Shown here: positions 38,498 to 45,388 of the stretch, piece after piece
Layout: every line of letters begins with the position of its first letter
Numbering within the stretch: the first letter of the stretch is position 1
From: JAEUQQ01 sp963697285
GTDB taxonomy: Bacteria > Acidobacteriota > Vicinamibacteria > Vicinamibacterales > JAFNAJ01
Direction of reading: 5' to 3'
NCBI GenBank assembly: GCA_963697285.1
Contig: CAVONI010000012.1
Location: 62,001 to 126,000 of the forward strand
Length of the DNA stretch: 64,000 nt
Program-made: the position numbers and the translations under genes
The notes under the pieces: generated by a model
Seen by the model: only the letters and a program-made list of their open reading frames with translations
Told to the model about the DNA's origin: nothing
Databases searched by the model: none

Positions 38498-39880
38498 TCA
38501 CGGCGGTGGCGCCGGCCCTTCTGGACAACGAGGCACGGTGATCTGCGCGGCATCCGCCGGATCGAGCTGGACGAGGGCGCCCGTGTGGTCGCCGCAGAAT
38601 GCGCGTCCGCTTCCCGACACCGGGGTCGCGACATAGGCATATGCCGTCACGCCCGTCGCAGACGCGCCGGCGGGACGCGGGTCGGGTCTACCGCCAAGCA
38701 CCAGGCGGAACAGGTACCCGTTGCGCTCCGGTTCCGCGAACCGCGCGTCGAGCAACTCGCCGCTGCGCGGGTCATCGGACGTCAGGCACGCGGCTGGCGC
38801 CAGCACGCACTCGATGCGATCGTAGAGTCCGGGGCCGAGACTGGCGTAGGCGGCCTCGGCGCGCATCAACGCCGCAACGTCGTCCCTGGCTGCTGTTTCG
38901 GGATCGGCAGGCGTCACCTGCGCACCGCCTGTCGCAAACATCTTCGACGCGAGGTCGACCACCACGGGCAGGCCGGATGCGGCGAACGAGGCGATGGCCA
39001 GCGCGGGCAGGAACGCGAGCGCGAACAGCGCGACGGCCATCGCCGGCGACCACTTCTCAGACGCGCGGACCGTGGCCAGCTCCTTCGCGGTCAGGCTGCG
39101 GGGCGATCGCCCCGAGAACAGCAGCTTTACGCCTGGCGCGGCGAAGTAGCCGAACAGCAGCAGGCTGTACACGGTGCCCAACGGCACCAGGAAGAGCCAC
39201 GCCAACGCGATGAGCTTCTGCAGCACCCTGCCGAACGGATGCATCCCGCGCAATCCGAGCGCGGTCAGCAGGTGTGCCAGCCCGAAGCCGCCCGCGAGAT
39301 AACGCGGTAACGTCTCGGGCGACATCGGGCGCAGGTGCTCACCATCCAACAGCGAAGCGGCCAGGCCGAGCAGGATGACGCCGGCCAGCGCGTTCAGCCC
39401 GACGAGCACGCTGAGCGCCGGAGGACGCCGGAACGCGTCGGGCGCTGGTGCGGGCGTCGCTGCCTGTCGTGGTTGTGCCGGAACCGGAGGCGGCGTGGAC
39501 GTGTCGTCAACCGTGTGCGACGCGCTGGTGTGCATCGCCCGGGCGTCTGCGCTTGCACTGCCGCCGTCGTCATCTGCGGCCGTGCCCCTGGCCTTGCGCT
39601 CGCGACGATCGAGCGCCTTGCGCATCGCGTCGGTCATCACGCGCTGTGGATGCGCGACCTCGGCGGGCGGTGGCGGCACGACCCGCGGCAACGGCGCCTC
39701 GCCCGCCGCTTCGCGGGCGCGCGCCGCGGCCGCCGCGGCGATCCGCTCGGCTCCGTACGTCGTGCCACGGCTGGCCGCCAGGTCGCGATGCATCCCGAGC
39801 AGCGGCGACCGCACGAGACGCGAGCACGATGGGCAGAACGACATCGTGCCGGCATCGGCACCGCAGTGGGGACACATCAT
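38498..39880 (-). CDS. Zinc-ribbon membrane protein with pilin-like C-terminal region
   Basis: 460 residues. Residues 3-20 are a zinc ribbon of two CxxC knuckles (CPHCG and CPSC). An Arg/Ala-rich, then Pro-rich linker (about 25-160) is probably disordered. Hydrophobic segments follow: LSVLVGLNALAGVILLGLAA (about 165-185), a pair at about 205-255 (ALAWLFLVPLGTVYSLLLFG) and a long one at about 295-320 (MAVALFALAFLPALAIASFA). The C-terminal about 130 residues look extracytoplasmic, with Cys in IECVLAPAACL and FCGDHTG. They resemble the globular part of pilin-like proteins of Acidobacteriota (inference). No enzyme motif is present. It lies 36 bp after the CoA-transferase subunit B gene and 14 bp before the aminotransferase gene. 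An alternative start is the ATG one codon later (39877). Confidence 0.6.
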   Translation of the reverse strand: MMCPHCGADAGTMSFCPSCSRLVRSPLLGMHRDLAASRGTTYGAERIAAAAAARAREAAGEAPLPRVVPPPPAEVAHPQRVMTDAMRKALDRRERKARGTAADDDGGSASADARAMHTSASHTVDDTSTPPPVPAQPRQAATPAPAPDAFRRPPALSVLVGLNALAGVILLGLAASLLDGEHLRPMSPETLPRYLAGGFGLAHLLTALGLRGMHPFGRVLQKLIALAWLFLVPLGTVYSLLLFGYFAAPGVKLLFSGRSPRSLTAKELATVRASEKWSPAMAVALFALAFLPALAIASFAASGLPVVVDLASKMFATGGAQVTPADPETAARDDVAALMRAEAAYASLGPGLYDRIECVLAPAACLTSDDPRSGELLDARFAEPERNGYLFRLVLGGRPDPRPAGASATGVTAYAYVATPVSGSGRAFCGDHTGALVQLDPADAAQITVPRCPEGPAPPP

Positions 39881-39916
39881 GAGGTCGGCCCGTCTCGCTT
39901 CGTCATGGCGCAGGCG

Positions 39917-40570
39917 TCAGCGGAAGATCGCCAGGTCGGGATCGATCGTCAACGGCGCACCCGTTGCGGCACGCACCGCGTCGACGGTCGTTCCCTCGGC
40001 AACCTCGCGCAACACGAGGCCGTCGGCGGTGACGTCGATCACCGCCAGGTCGGTGATGATGCGATGCACGACGCGAACGCCGGTCAGCGGCAGCGTGCAG
40101 CGCGGCAGGATCTTGTGGCCGCCGTCTTTCGTCGTGTGCTCCATGACGATCACGACGCGGCGCGCGCCGGCCACGAGGTCCATCGCACCGCCCATCCCCT
40201 TGACCATCTTGCCGGGCACCATCCAGTTGGCCAGCGTGCCCTCCTGGTCGACCTGCAGCGCCCCAAGCACCGTGAGATCGATGTGCCCGCCACGCACCAT
40301 CGCAAACGAATCGGCCGAGTTGAAATACGAGCAGCCCGGTGTCTCGCTGACGGTTTCCTTCCCGGCATTGATCAGGTCGGCATCGACCTCGGCCTCGGTC
40401 GGATACGGCCCGACGCCGAGCATGCCGTTCTCTGACTGGAGGGCGATGTCGATGCCGGGCGGCACGTGGTTGGCCACGAGGGTCGGCAGCCCGATGCCGA
40501 GGTTCACGTAGTCGCCGTCGCGCAGTTCCTGGGCGACGCGGCGAATCATCCGTTCGCGCGGCGCGCTCAT
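39917..40570 (-). CDS. scoB: 3-oxoacid CoA-transferase, subunit B
   Basis: 217 residues from ATG 40570, which overlaps the subunit A stop codon as ATGA. The start MSAPRERMIRRVAQEL and length agree with the family; an upstream continuation of the same frame is an antisense-like artefact. The catalytic glutamate that forms the CoA thioester lies in LQSENGMLGVGP. Other family landmarks are GDYVNLGIGLPTLVANH, GGHIDLTVLGALQVD and GKMVKGMGGAMDLVAGA. With subunit A it transfers CoA between succinyl-CoA or acyl-CoA and acetoacetate or another 3-oxoacid, in ketone-body or short-chain fatty-acid catabolism. Whether the preferred donor is succinyl-CoA (SCOT) or acetyl-CoA (AtoDA) cannot be told from sequence. 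Confidence 0.93.
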   Translation of the reverse strand: MSAPRERMIRRVAQELRDGDYVNLGIGLPTLVANHVPPGIDIALQSENGMLGVGPYPTEAEVDADLINAGKETVSETPGCSYFNSADSFAMVRGGHIDLTVLGALQVDQEGTLANWMVPGKMVKGMGGAMDLVAGARRVVIVMEHTTKDGGHKILPRCTLPLTGVRVVHRIITDLAVIDVTADGLVLREVAEGTTVDAVRAATGAPLTIDPDLAIFR

Positions 40571-41259
40571 GACCGCACCACCCGGCGTTCGATCCGTTTC
40601 TCGTACCGGGAACCCTGCAGGATGTGCTTCACGTAGATGCCCGGCGTGACGACGTGGTCGGGATCGATCGTGCCGGGCTCGACGAGGTGCTCCACCTCGG
40701 CGATCGTGACGCGTGCCGCCGTCGCCATCACGGGGTTGAAGTTGCGCGCGGTGCGCCGGTACACCAGGTTGCCGACGCGGTCGCCGGTCCACGCCTTGAC
40801 GAAGGCGAAGTCGCCAGTGATGGGCTGCTCGAGCACGAAGTGCCGTCCGCCGATCTCGCGCGTCTCCTTGCCCTCGGCGACGACCGTCCCGTAGCCGGTG
40901 GGCGTGAAGAAGCCCCCGATGCCCGCGCCGCCAGCGCGGATGCGCTCGGCGAACGTACCCTGTGGCACGAGCTCGACCTCGAGTTCGCCGGTGAGGTACT
41001 GGCGCTCGAACTCCTTGTTCTCGCCGACGTAGGTCGAGATCATCTTGCGCACCTGGCGCGCCTCGAGGAGGATGCCGAGCCCGAAGCCGTCCACGCCGGC
41101 GTTGTTGCTGACGATGGTGAGGTCGCGGGTGCCGCGGCGATGCAGGGCGGCGATGAGTGTCTCGGGGATGCCGCACAGCCCGAAGCCGCCCACGAGGAGC
41201 GTCGAGCCGTCCGGAATGCGTGCGACCGCCTCGTCGGCGCTCGCGAGAACCTTGTTCAT
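40567..41259 (-). CDS. scoA: 3-oxoacid CoA-transferase, subunit A
   Basis: 230 residues beginning MNKVLASADEAVARIPDG. Characteristic stretches are STLLVGGFGLCGIPETLIAA, LTIVSNNAGVDGFGLGILLE, GGFFTPTGYGTVVAEGKETR and NLVYRRTARNFNP. These match the alpha subunit of class I CoA-transferases (ScoA/AtoD). It heads the five-gene minus-strand run and overlaps subunit B by 4 bp, as usual for the obligate heterodimer. The 95 bp upstream lead into a GC-rich hairpin repeat, so the promoter must lie between that repeat and the ATG. Confidence 0.93.
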   Translation of the reverse strand: MNKVLASADEAVARIPDGSTLLVGGFGLCGIPETLIAALHRRGTRDLTIVSNNAGVDGFGLGILLEARQVRKMISTYVGENKEFERQYLTGELEVELVPQGTFAERIRAGGAGIGGFFTPTGYGTVVAEGKETREIGGRHFVLEQPITGDFAFVKAWTGDRVGNLVYRRTARNFNPVMATAARVTIAEVEHLVEPGTIDPDHVVTPGIYVKHILQGSRYEKRIERRVVRS

Positions 41260-41353
41260 GTGGCTGTTGACCCCGCCGCGAGTCTACCCGACGACGCCCG
41301 CCGCCGCCAACGCGGCACCGCTGGGGGGCCACGGCCGGGGCGCGGCGGACGCC

Positions 41354-41407
41354 GGGCCGCGCGGGGGCGCGGCGGACGCCGGGCCGCGCGGGGGCGCGGC
41401 CCCTACA
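41354..41407. repeat. GC-rich hairpin repeat, two copies
   Basis: Two adjacent 27-bp copies begin GGGCCGCGCGGGGGCGCGGC. GGGCCGCGC and GCGCGGCCC form a 9-bp stem around a GGGG loop. The second copy ends CCCCTACA. A degenerate third copy precedes at about 41335. The CTA of CCCCTACA (41403-41405) is, on the minus strand, the TAG stop codon of the adjoining universal-stress-protein gene. The same element recurs at 45257, 47857 and 51899. It behaves like a REP/MITE-type dispersed intergenic repeat. Confidence 0.75.
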
Positions 41408-42635
41408 GGGCGCGGGGCCTGATCGTCAGGACGGGACACTGGGCGTAGCGCACGACATGGTGCGCCGTCGAGCCGAGGAACATGCGCCCCATCGGATTCC
41501 GTCCCTGGACGCCCATCACGATCAGGTCGGCCTCCTTCTCTTCAGCCATGCGCAGAATCTCGCGGTACGCCTTTCCGGTCACCACCAGCGTCTCGGGCTG
41601 ACACCAGTCGCTCGCGCCCGCCGGCACCAGCCGCTCCAGGCTGCGGTGTGCCTCCTGTTCACGCAGCCGACGGTACTCGGGGACGCTGAACGACGAGGGG
41701 ATCCACGGCTCCTCTTCGATCGCCTCGAGTGCGTGCACCAGCGTCAGGTGCCCATCCGACGCCTTCGCGAGCGAGAGCGCGTAGTCGAGCGCCGCGCGCG
41801 ACGCCTCCGAGAAGTCGAGCGGGCACAGGATGCTCTTGAACAGCACCTCTTCGCGGGCCTGCCGATCCGCGCGCCGCGGCACGATGAGCACCGGGCATGT
41901 CGCAGCGTGGAGCACCCGTTCGGCCATCGACCCCAGCAGCACGCGTTCGAACCCGGATCGACCGTGGCTCCCCATCACGATGATGTCGGCGTGAGTGTCG
42001 GCAGCCGTGCCCGTGATCCCGGCGAGCACAGGGCCGCTGACCACCATCGTCACCACGGGAGTCCCGGCGTCACGCACGGGAGTCACGAAGTCACGGAGCT
42101 CCGCCTCGGCGGCCACGGGATCCGGCGGCCGTTCGACCAGCACGGCCATTTCGGCCGGCGGGATCACCGGCGCCGGGATCGCCAGCGGCACGGCGTGCAC
42201 CACGGTCAACTCCGCCCCATACCACCGCGCAATGGCTGCCGCGTGATCGAGGGCGCGTCGCGAGAAGTCGGAGTAGTCGACCGGACAGAGCACGTGCTGA
42301 AACTGGATCGTCATGACGTCCTCCCCGTGATGGCTCGGTGTTGGCGCCGATCTGGCCTCCGGCAGTTGGTCTGCGCGTGAGTCGATCTGCATCCCCGGCG
42401 GCACGTCCTGCCAGCCGGTCGTCACGACGGCGCCGTGATGCTCCAGGCGCTCGACGTAGGCTCGCGAGGCGGCGTCCATCGACCAGCCTCCGGCGAGCAC
42501 GATGTGAAGCGGACGCCGCTGCTCGATGGCTGGTCCGCATGCGCGTTCGAGACGTCGGAGGTCGGAGGCCTTCAACGAGCCTGTCACTGCGACGATGTAG
42601 CCGCCGGGCTCCTCGGCAGACGAGATCCGTGCCAT
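41403..42635 (-). CDS. STAS-like domain fused to two universal stress protein (USP) domains
   Basis: 410 residues from ATG 42635, preceded by GGGAGGG. Residues 10-82 resemble a STAS/anti-anti-sigma-type domain (YIVAVTGSLKASDLRRLERA, WSMDAASRAYVERLEHHGAV). After a linker, residues 108-255 are USP domain 1 (HVLCPVDYSDFSRRALDHAA; nucleotide loop VMGSHGRSGFERVLLGSMAE). Residues 258-410 are USP domain 2 (ILCPLDFSEASRAALDYAL; VMGVQGRNPMGRMFLGSTAH). Both loops fit the G-2x-G-9x-G-S/T pattern of ATP-binding USPs. The ATG at codon 108 (42314) has its own GGGGAGG at good spacing, so a shorter double-USP protein may also be made. A sigma-54-type promoter match lies just upstream (42663-42677) and the activator gene ends 157 bp upstream. 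The stop codon is supplied by a hairpin repeat. Confidence 0.82.
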   Translation of the reverse strand: MARISSAEEPGGYIVAVTGSLKASDLRRLERACGPAIEQRRPLHIVLAGGWSMDAASRAYVERLEHHGAVVTTGWQDVPPGMQIDSRADQLPEARSAPTPSHHGEDVMTIQFQHVLCPVDYSDFSRRALDHAAAIARWYGAELTVVHAVPLAIPAPVIPPAEMAVLVERPPDPVAAEAELRDFVTPVRDAGTPVVTMVVSGPVLAGITGTAADTHADIIVMGSHGRSGFERVLLGSMAERVLHAATCPVLIVPRRADRQAREEVLFKSILCPLDFSEASRAALDYALSLAKASDGHLTLVHALEAIEEEPWIPSSFSVPEYRRLREQEAHRSLERLVPAGASDWCQPETLVVTGKAYREILRMAEEKEADLIVMGVQGRNPMGRMFLGSTAHHVVRYAQCPVLTIRPRAL

Positions 42636-42662
42636 GGCGTGGCCCTCCCAGTCGCAGGACGG

Positions 42663-42677
42663 GCAAACTCCGGGCCA
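42663..42677 (-). promoter_or_regulatory. Sigma-54 (-24/-12) promoter match upstream of the STAS-USP gene
   Basis: On the minus strand TGGCCCGGAGTTTGC fits the RpoN consensus TGGCACG-N4-TTGC, with the invariant GG and GC at the required spacing and one mismatch in the -24 half. Transcription would begin about 12 nt downstream, near 42651. That leaves a short leader containing the GGGAGGG ribosome-binding site of the gene starting at 42635. A sigma-54 activator gene lies immediately upstream on the same strand. Confidence 0.55.
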
Positions 42678-42791
42678 GTCATCGATGCGCGGCAGACCGG
42701 CTCCGGCAGCCGTTGGGCGCCACCGCGGCGCGACCTGCCGCGACATCTCGCGATCAGGTGACGACGGGATGCGAGTCAGGTGGCGAGTCGC

Positions 42792-44393
42792 TTATCGGCT
42801 CGGGCGCACGATGCCGAGGCGTTTCATCTTGGCGTGCAGGGTGGTCGGCTTGAGGGCGAGCCGCTCGGCGGCGCCGCCGCGCCCGCTGATACGCCATCCG
42901 GTGACATCGAGGGCGGCGACGATGGCTCGACGCTCGGCCTCGGCCAGTGTCACCGGTGGCGAAGGGTCGGCGGCCGATGCGGGCCCGGCAGCGCGAACGG
43001 GGAGCCCGATGGCCGGGGCGTCGACCAGCGCGCCCGTGGAGAGGATGACGGCGCGCTCGATCACGTTCTGCAGCTCACGCACGTTGCCAGGCCAGTCATA
43101 CGATTGCAGGCGCTCGAGCGCCTGGGGGGTCAGGTCGTTGGCCGACCGGCGGAGGCGCGACGCGGATCGTCGGACGAAGTAGCGGGCGAGCAACCCGATG
43201 TCGTCGCGCCGCTCGCGCAGCGGCGGGATCCGCAAGGGGAACACGCTCAACCGGTAGAACAGGTCGGCGCGGAAATGCGCGGTCGAAATGGCGTCCTCGA
43301 GGTCGTGGTTCGTCGCGGCGATCACGCGCACGTCCACGGCGACGGCTTGCGTGGATCCGACCCGCTGCACCATGCCGTCCTGGAGCACCCGCAGCAACTT
43401 GGCCTGGGCCGCCGGCGGCAGGTCGCCGATCTCGTCGAGGAACAACGTCCCGCGGTGCGCCAGCTCGAACTTGCCCGACTTCCTCGCGATGGCTCCTGTG
43501 AACGCGCCTCGCTCGTGGCCGAAGAGTTCGCTCTCGATGAGCGCCTCGGGCAGGGCCGCGCAGTTGACGGCCACGAACGGCCCGCGCGCGCGCGCACTGC
43601 GCTCGTGGATGAATCGGGCGAGCAACTCCTTGCCCGTGCCCGTCTCGCCCAGCAGGAGTGCCGTCGTGTCGCCCGGAGCCACGAGCAAGGCCTGATCGAG
43701 AACCGCGGTGAACGCGGGACTCTCGCCGAGGATGTCGCCGAACGCTCCCGCGGCGCGCACCTCTTCGCGCAGATGCCCGACATGCTGCCTGAGCAGCTGG
43801 CGCTCGCGCTGCAGCGAGCGGAGCCGCTGCCGGTCGCGTTCGCTCTCGTCGTAGAGCCGGGCGTTGGTGACCGCGATCGCGGCTTGCGACGCGAGCGCCT
43901 CGAGCCGGGCGATGTCGAGATCCACGGGAGGATGCGTCGCGGTGAACCTCGGGCTGTCGAGTCCGACCACGCCGATCGCCGTTCCCTGGTGGATCAACGG
44001 AACGGCGAAGACCGACCGCAGTCCTGACGCCTGCACGCGCGCCGGACCGACCCACTGCTGATCGGCGTTCACGTCGGCCACGAACACCACGTCGCCGGTC
44101 GTGAACGCGAGGCCGATGATCCCGACATCGGCCGGCAGCAGCCGGTCACTGAACGCCTCGCGTCCCGGTCCCCTGAAGGCGACCGTGCGCAGCCTCCGCC
44201 CCCCTTCCTGCACGAGCAGGAGCCAGCTCGACGCGGCGCCGAACACGCCTTCCACCGCGTCCAGCGTCACGTTCGCGACGCCGTCGAGGTCGAGGTGCAG
44301 GGTGAGGGCGCGCGCCGCGCGCACGATCGCCGCCTCCACGTCGTGCTGCGGGCGGGCGGATGCGGCGTCGCGTGGTCGTATCGTGGTGCTCAT
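42792..44393 (-). CDS. GAF-domain sigma-54-dependent transcriptional activator
   Basis: 533 residues from ATG 44393 (MSTTIRPRD). The frame is open further upstream but reads into the divergent promoter. Residues 20-180 are a GAF sensor domain (FAVPLIHQGTAIGVVGLDSP). A coiled-coil stretch covers about 181-215. The AAA+ domain has Walker A GETGTGKE at 249-256, the sigma-54 contact loop GAFTGA at 296-301, Walker B LFLDEIGD at about 317-324 and the YDWPGNVREL motif. The C-terminus has a Fis-type helix-turn-helix (AAERLALKPTTLHAKMKRLG). It should hydrolyse ATP to open sigma-54 promoters, with the GAF domain sensing an unknown small molecule or redox state. Likely targets are the two -24/-12 promoters flanking it. 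Confidence 0.92.
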   Translation of the reverse strand: MSTTIRPRDAASARPQHDVEAAIVRAARALTLHLDLDGVANVTLDAVEGVFGAASSWLLLVQEGGRRLRTVAFRGPGREAFSDRLLPADVGIIGLAFTTGDVVFVADVNADQQWVGPARVQASGLRSVFAVPLIHQGTAIGVVGLDSPRFTATHPPVDLDIARLEALASQAAIAVTNARLYDESERDRQRLRSLQRERQLLRQHVGHLREEVRAAGAFGDILGESPAFTAVLDQALLVAPGDTTALLLGETGTGKELLARFIHERSARARGPFVAVNCAALPEALIESELFGHERGAFTGAIARKSGKFELAHRGTLFLDEIGDLPPAAQAKLLRVLQDGMVQRVGSTQAVAVDVRVIAATNHDLEDAISTAHFRADLFYRLSVFPLRIPPLRERRDDIGLLARYFVRRSASRLRRSANDLTPQALERLQSYDWPGNVRELQNVIERAVILSTGALVDAPAIGLPVRAAGPASAADPSPPVTLAEAERRAIVAALDVTGWRISGRGGAAERLALKPTTLHAKMKRLGIVRPSR

Positions 44394-44427
44394 GACCGGA
44401 TCGGCCTGTGTCCAGTCTAGCAGCCGA

Positions 44428-44445
44428 GTGGCAACATGTTGCCAC
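44428..44445. promoter_or_regulatory. Palindromic upstream activator site candidate
   Basis: GTGGCAACATGTTGCCAC is a perfect 18-bp palindrome 35 bp upstream of the activator start and 91 bp upstream of the -24/-12 promoter at 44537. That is the usual distance range for enhancer sites of sigma-54 activators with a Fis-type DNA-binding domain. It could serve both activation of the divergent gene and autoregulation. Confidence 0.6.
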
Positions 44446-44536
44446 CGCGCGCACCATCTCGCGACATGCGGAGTGTCGGGCGGCGTGTGGCTGACGACCG
44501 GGCACGCGTTCCGGCACCTCGCGTCACCTCGCCCGC

Positions 44537-44552
44537 TGGCACCCCTCTTGCG
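44537..44552 (+). promoter_or_regulatory. Sigma-54 (-24/-12) promoter for the small secreted protein gene
   Basis: TGGCACCCCTCTTGCG matches every conserved base of TGGCAC-N5-TTGC. Transcription would start near 44564, giving a leader of about 130 nt before ATG 44697. The leader carries a GTTGC/GCAAC hairpin (44670-44682) just before the ribosome-binding site. This fills the 303-bp gap between the divergent activator and the secreted-protein gene. Confidence 0.72.
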
Positions 44553-44696
44553 AGGTTGCTGATGGGAGCCCTCAGCACGACGACCCGCTGGCGCGTGTCG
44601 GACGGCAATGGCGCCCCACAGGCGGTTGGGCCGGCGCTCACACCTGAGACGGCACGTCGCCTGCAGCGTGTTGCGATGCAACGCAGGGGGTGTGTG

Positions 44697-45248
44697 ATGC
44701 GGACCATCTTGCGAACCAGCGTTCTCACCATGGCCGTCCTTGGCGTGGCGATTCCCGCCGCGCGGGCGCAGACAGCGCGATCCAGTTCCGATGTGGCGCC
44801 GGCGCTCGCCGCCCTGCTCGACGCCAGGGAACTCGACGCATTTGCCGCGCCCGATCCAGCCACGCCGGGCCGGTTCGTCGCGGTGATGTACCTCAAAGGC
44901 AGCCAGTTGCTCATCGTCGGCGCGAAGTACTCGGTGCCGAGCTTCATGCACGACGCCATCGAGGCCGGGCGCTTCAGGGACGCCTACATGGACCTGCAGG
45001 GGGCCTCCGAGATCCAGGACAGGTGGTTCATCCAGGACCTCGGCGTCGATGGCCTGAAGCCCACGCGGATGAAGGACACCGCGTTCGACGTGGTCTACAA
45101 GGACGCCGTTGACTACGTGGTGCTCGACGGCGACTGGCAGGCACAGTCGCTCTCCGAGGCCGACTATCGACAGCGGTTCTCGACGGCCGACGAACGCTAC
45201 GTCCGGATGTTGACCGTGCTGGTCAACGCTTTGCGCGCCCAGAGTTGA
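44697..45248 (+). CDS. Small secreted protein of unknown function under sigma-54 control
   Basis: 183 residues from ATG 44697, with a purine-rich AGGGGG 6 nt upstream. Residues 1-24 are a signal peptide (LTMAVLGVAIPAARAQ). The mature part is acidic and mixed alpha/beta, with the stretches RFVAVMYLKGSQLLIVGAKY, FIQDLGVDGLKPTRMKDTAF and DYVVLDGDWQAQSLSEADY. It has no Cys and no recognised catalytic motif. I do not recognise the family. Upstream in-frame codons cover the promoter region and should not be counted. Its promoter lies opposite the sigma-54 activator, and it may be co-regulated with the STAS-USP gene. A hairpin-repeat array begins 8 bp after its stop. Confidence 0.72.
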   Translation: MRTILRTSVLTMAVLGVAIPAARAQTARSSSDVAPALAALLDARELDAFAAPDPATPGRFVAVMYLKGSQLLIVGAKYSVPSFMHDAIEAGRFRDAYMDLQGASEIQDRWFIQDLGVDGLKPTRMKDTAFDVVYKDAVDYVVLDGDWQAQSLSEADYRQRFSTADERYVRMLTVLVNALRAQS

Positions 45249-45256
45249 TCGCGCCC

Positions 45257-45388
45257 GGGCCGCGCGGGGGCGCGGCCCCTACACCCTGGGCGGGCCGCGC
45301 GGGGGCGCGGCCCCTACACCCTGGGCGGGCCGCGCGGGGGCGCGGCCCCTACACCCTGGGCGGGCCGCGCGGGGGCGCGGCCCCTACT
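45257..45388. repeat. Array of 35-bp GC-rich hairpin repeats (3.8 copies)
   Basis: Units start at 45257, 45292, 45327 and 45362. Each has the arms GGGCCGCGC and GCGCGGCCC around GGGG, then CCTACACCCTGGGC. The array fills the whole gap between the convergent secreted-protein and S9-peptidase genes. The CTA of the last copy (45384-45386) is the TAG stop codon of the peptidase gene on the minus strand. As RNA each copy would form a very stable hairpin, so the array probably also terminates or protects both transcripts. Confidence 0.85.

Noticed and set aside
40570..41332. Extension of CoA-transferase subunit B upstream in the same frame
   Set aside because: It runs antisense-like through subunit A in another frame; length and family start agree with ATG 40570.
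44436..44696. Upstream extension of the small secreted protein (and of the divergent activator past 44393)
   Set aside because: Both extensions would place coding sequence over the -24/-12 promoter and palindrome; the signal peptide start at 44697 and MSTTIRPRD at 44393 are the natural starts.
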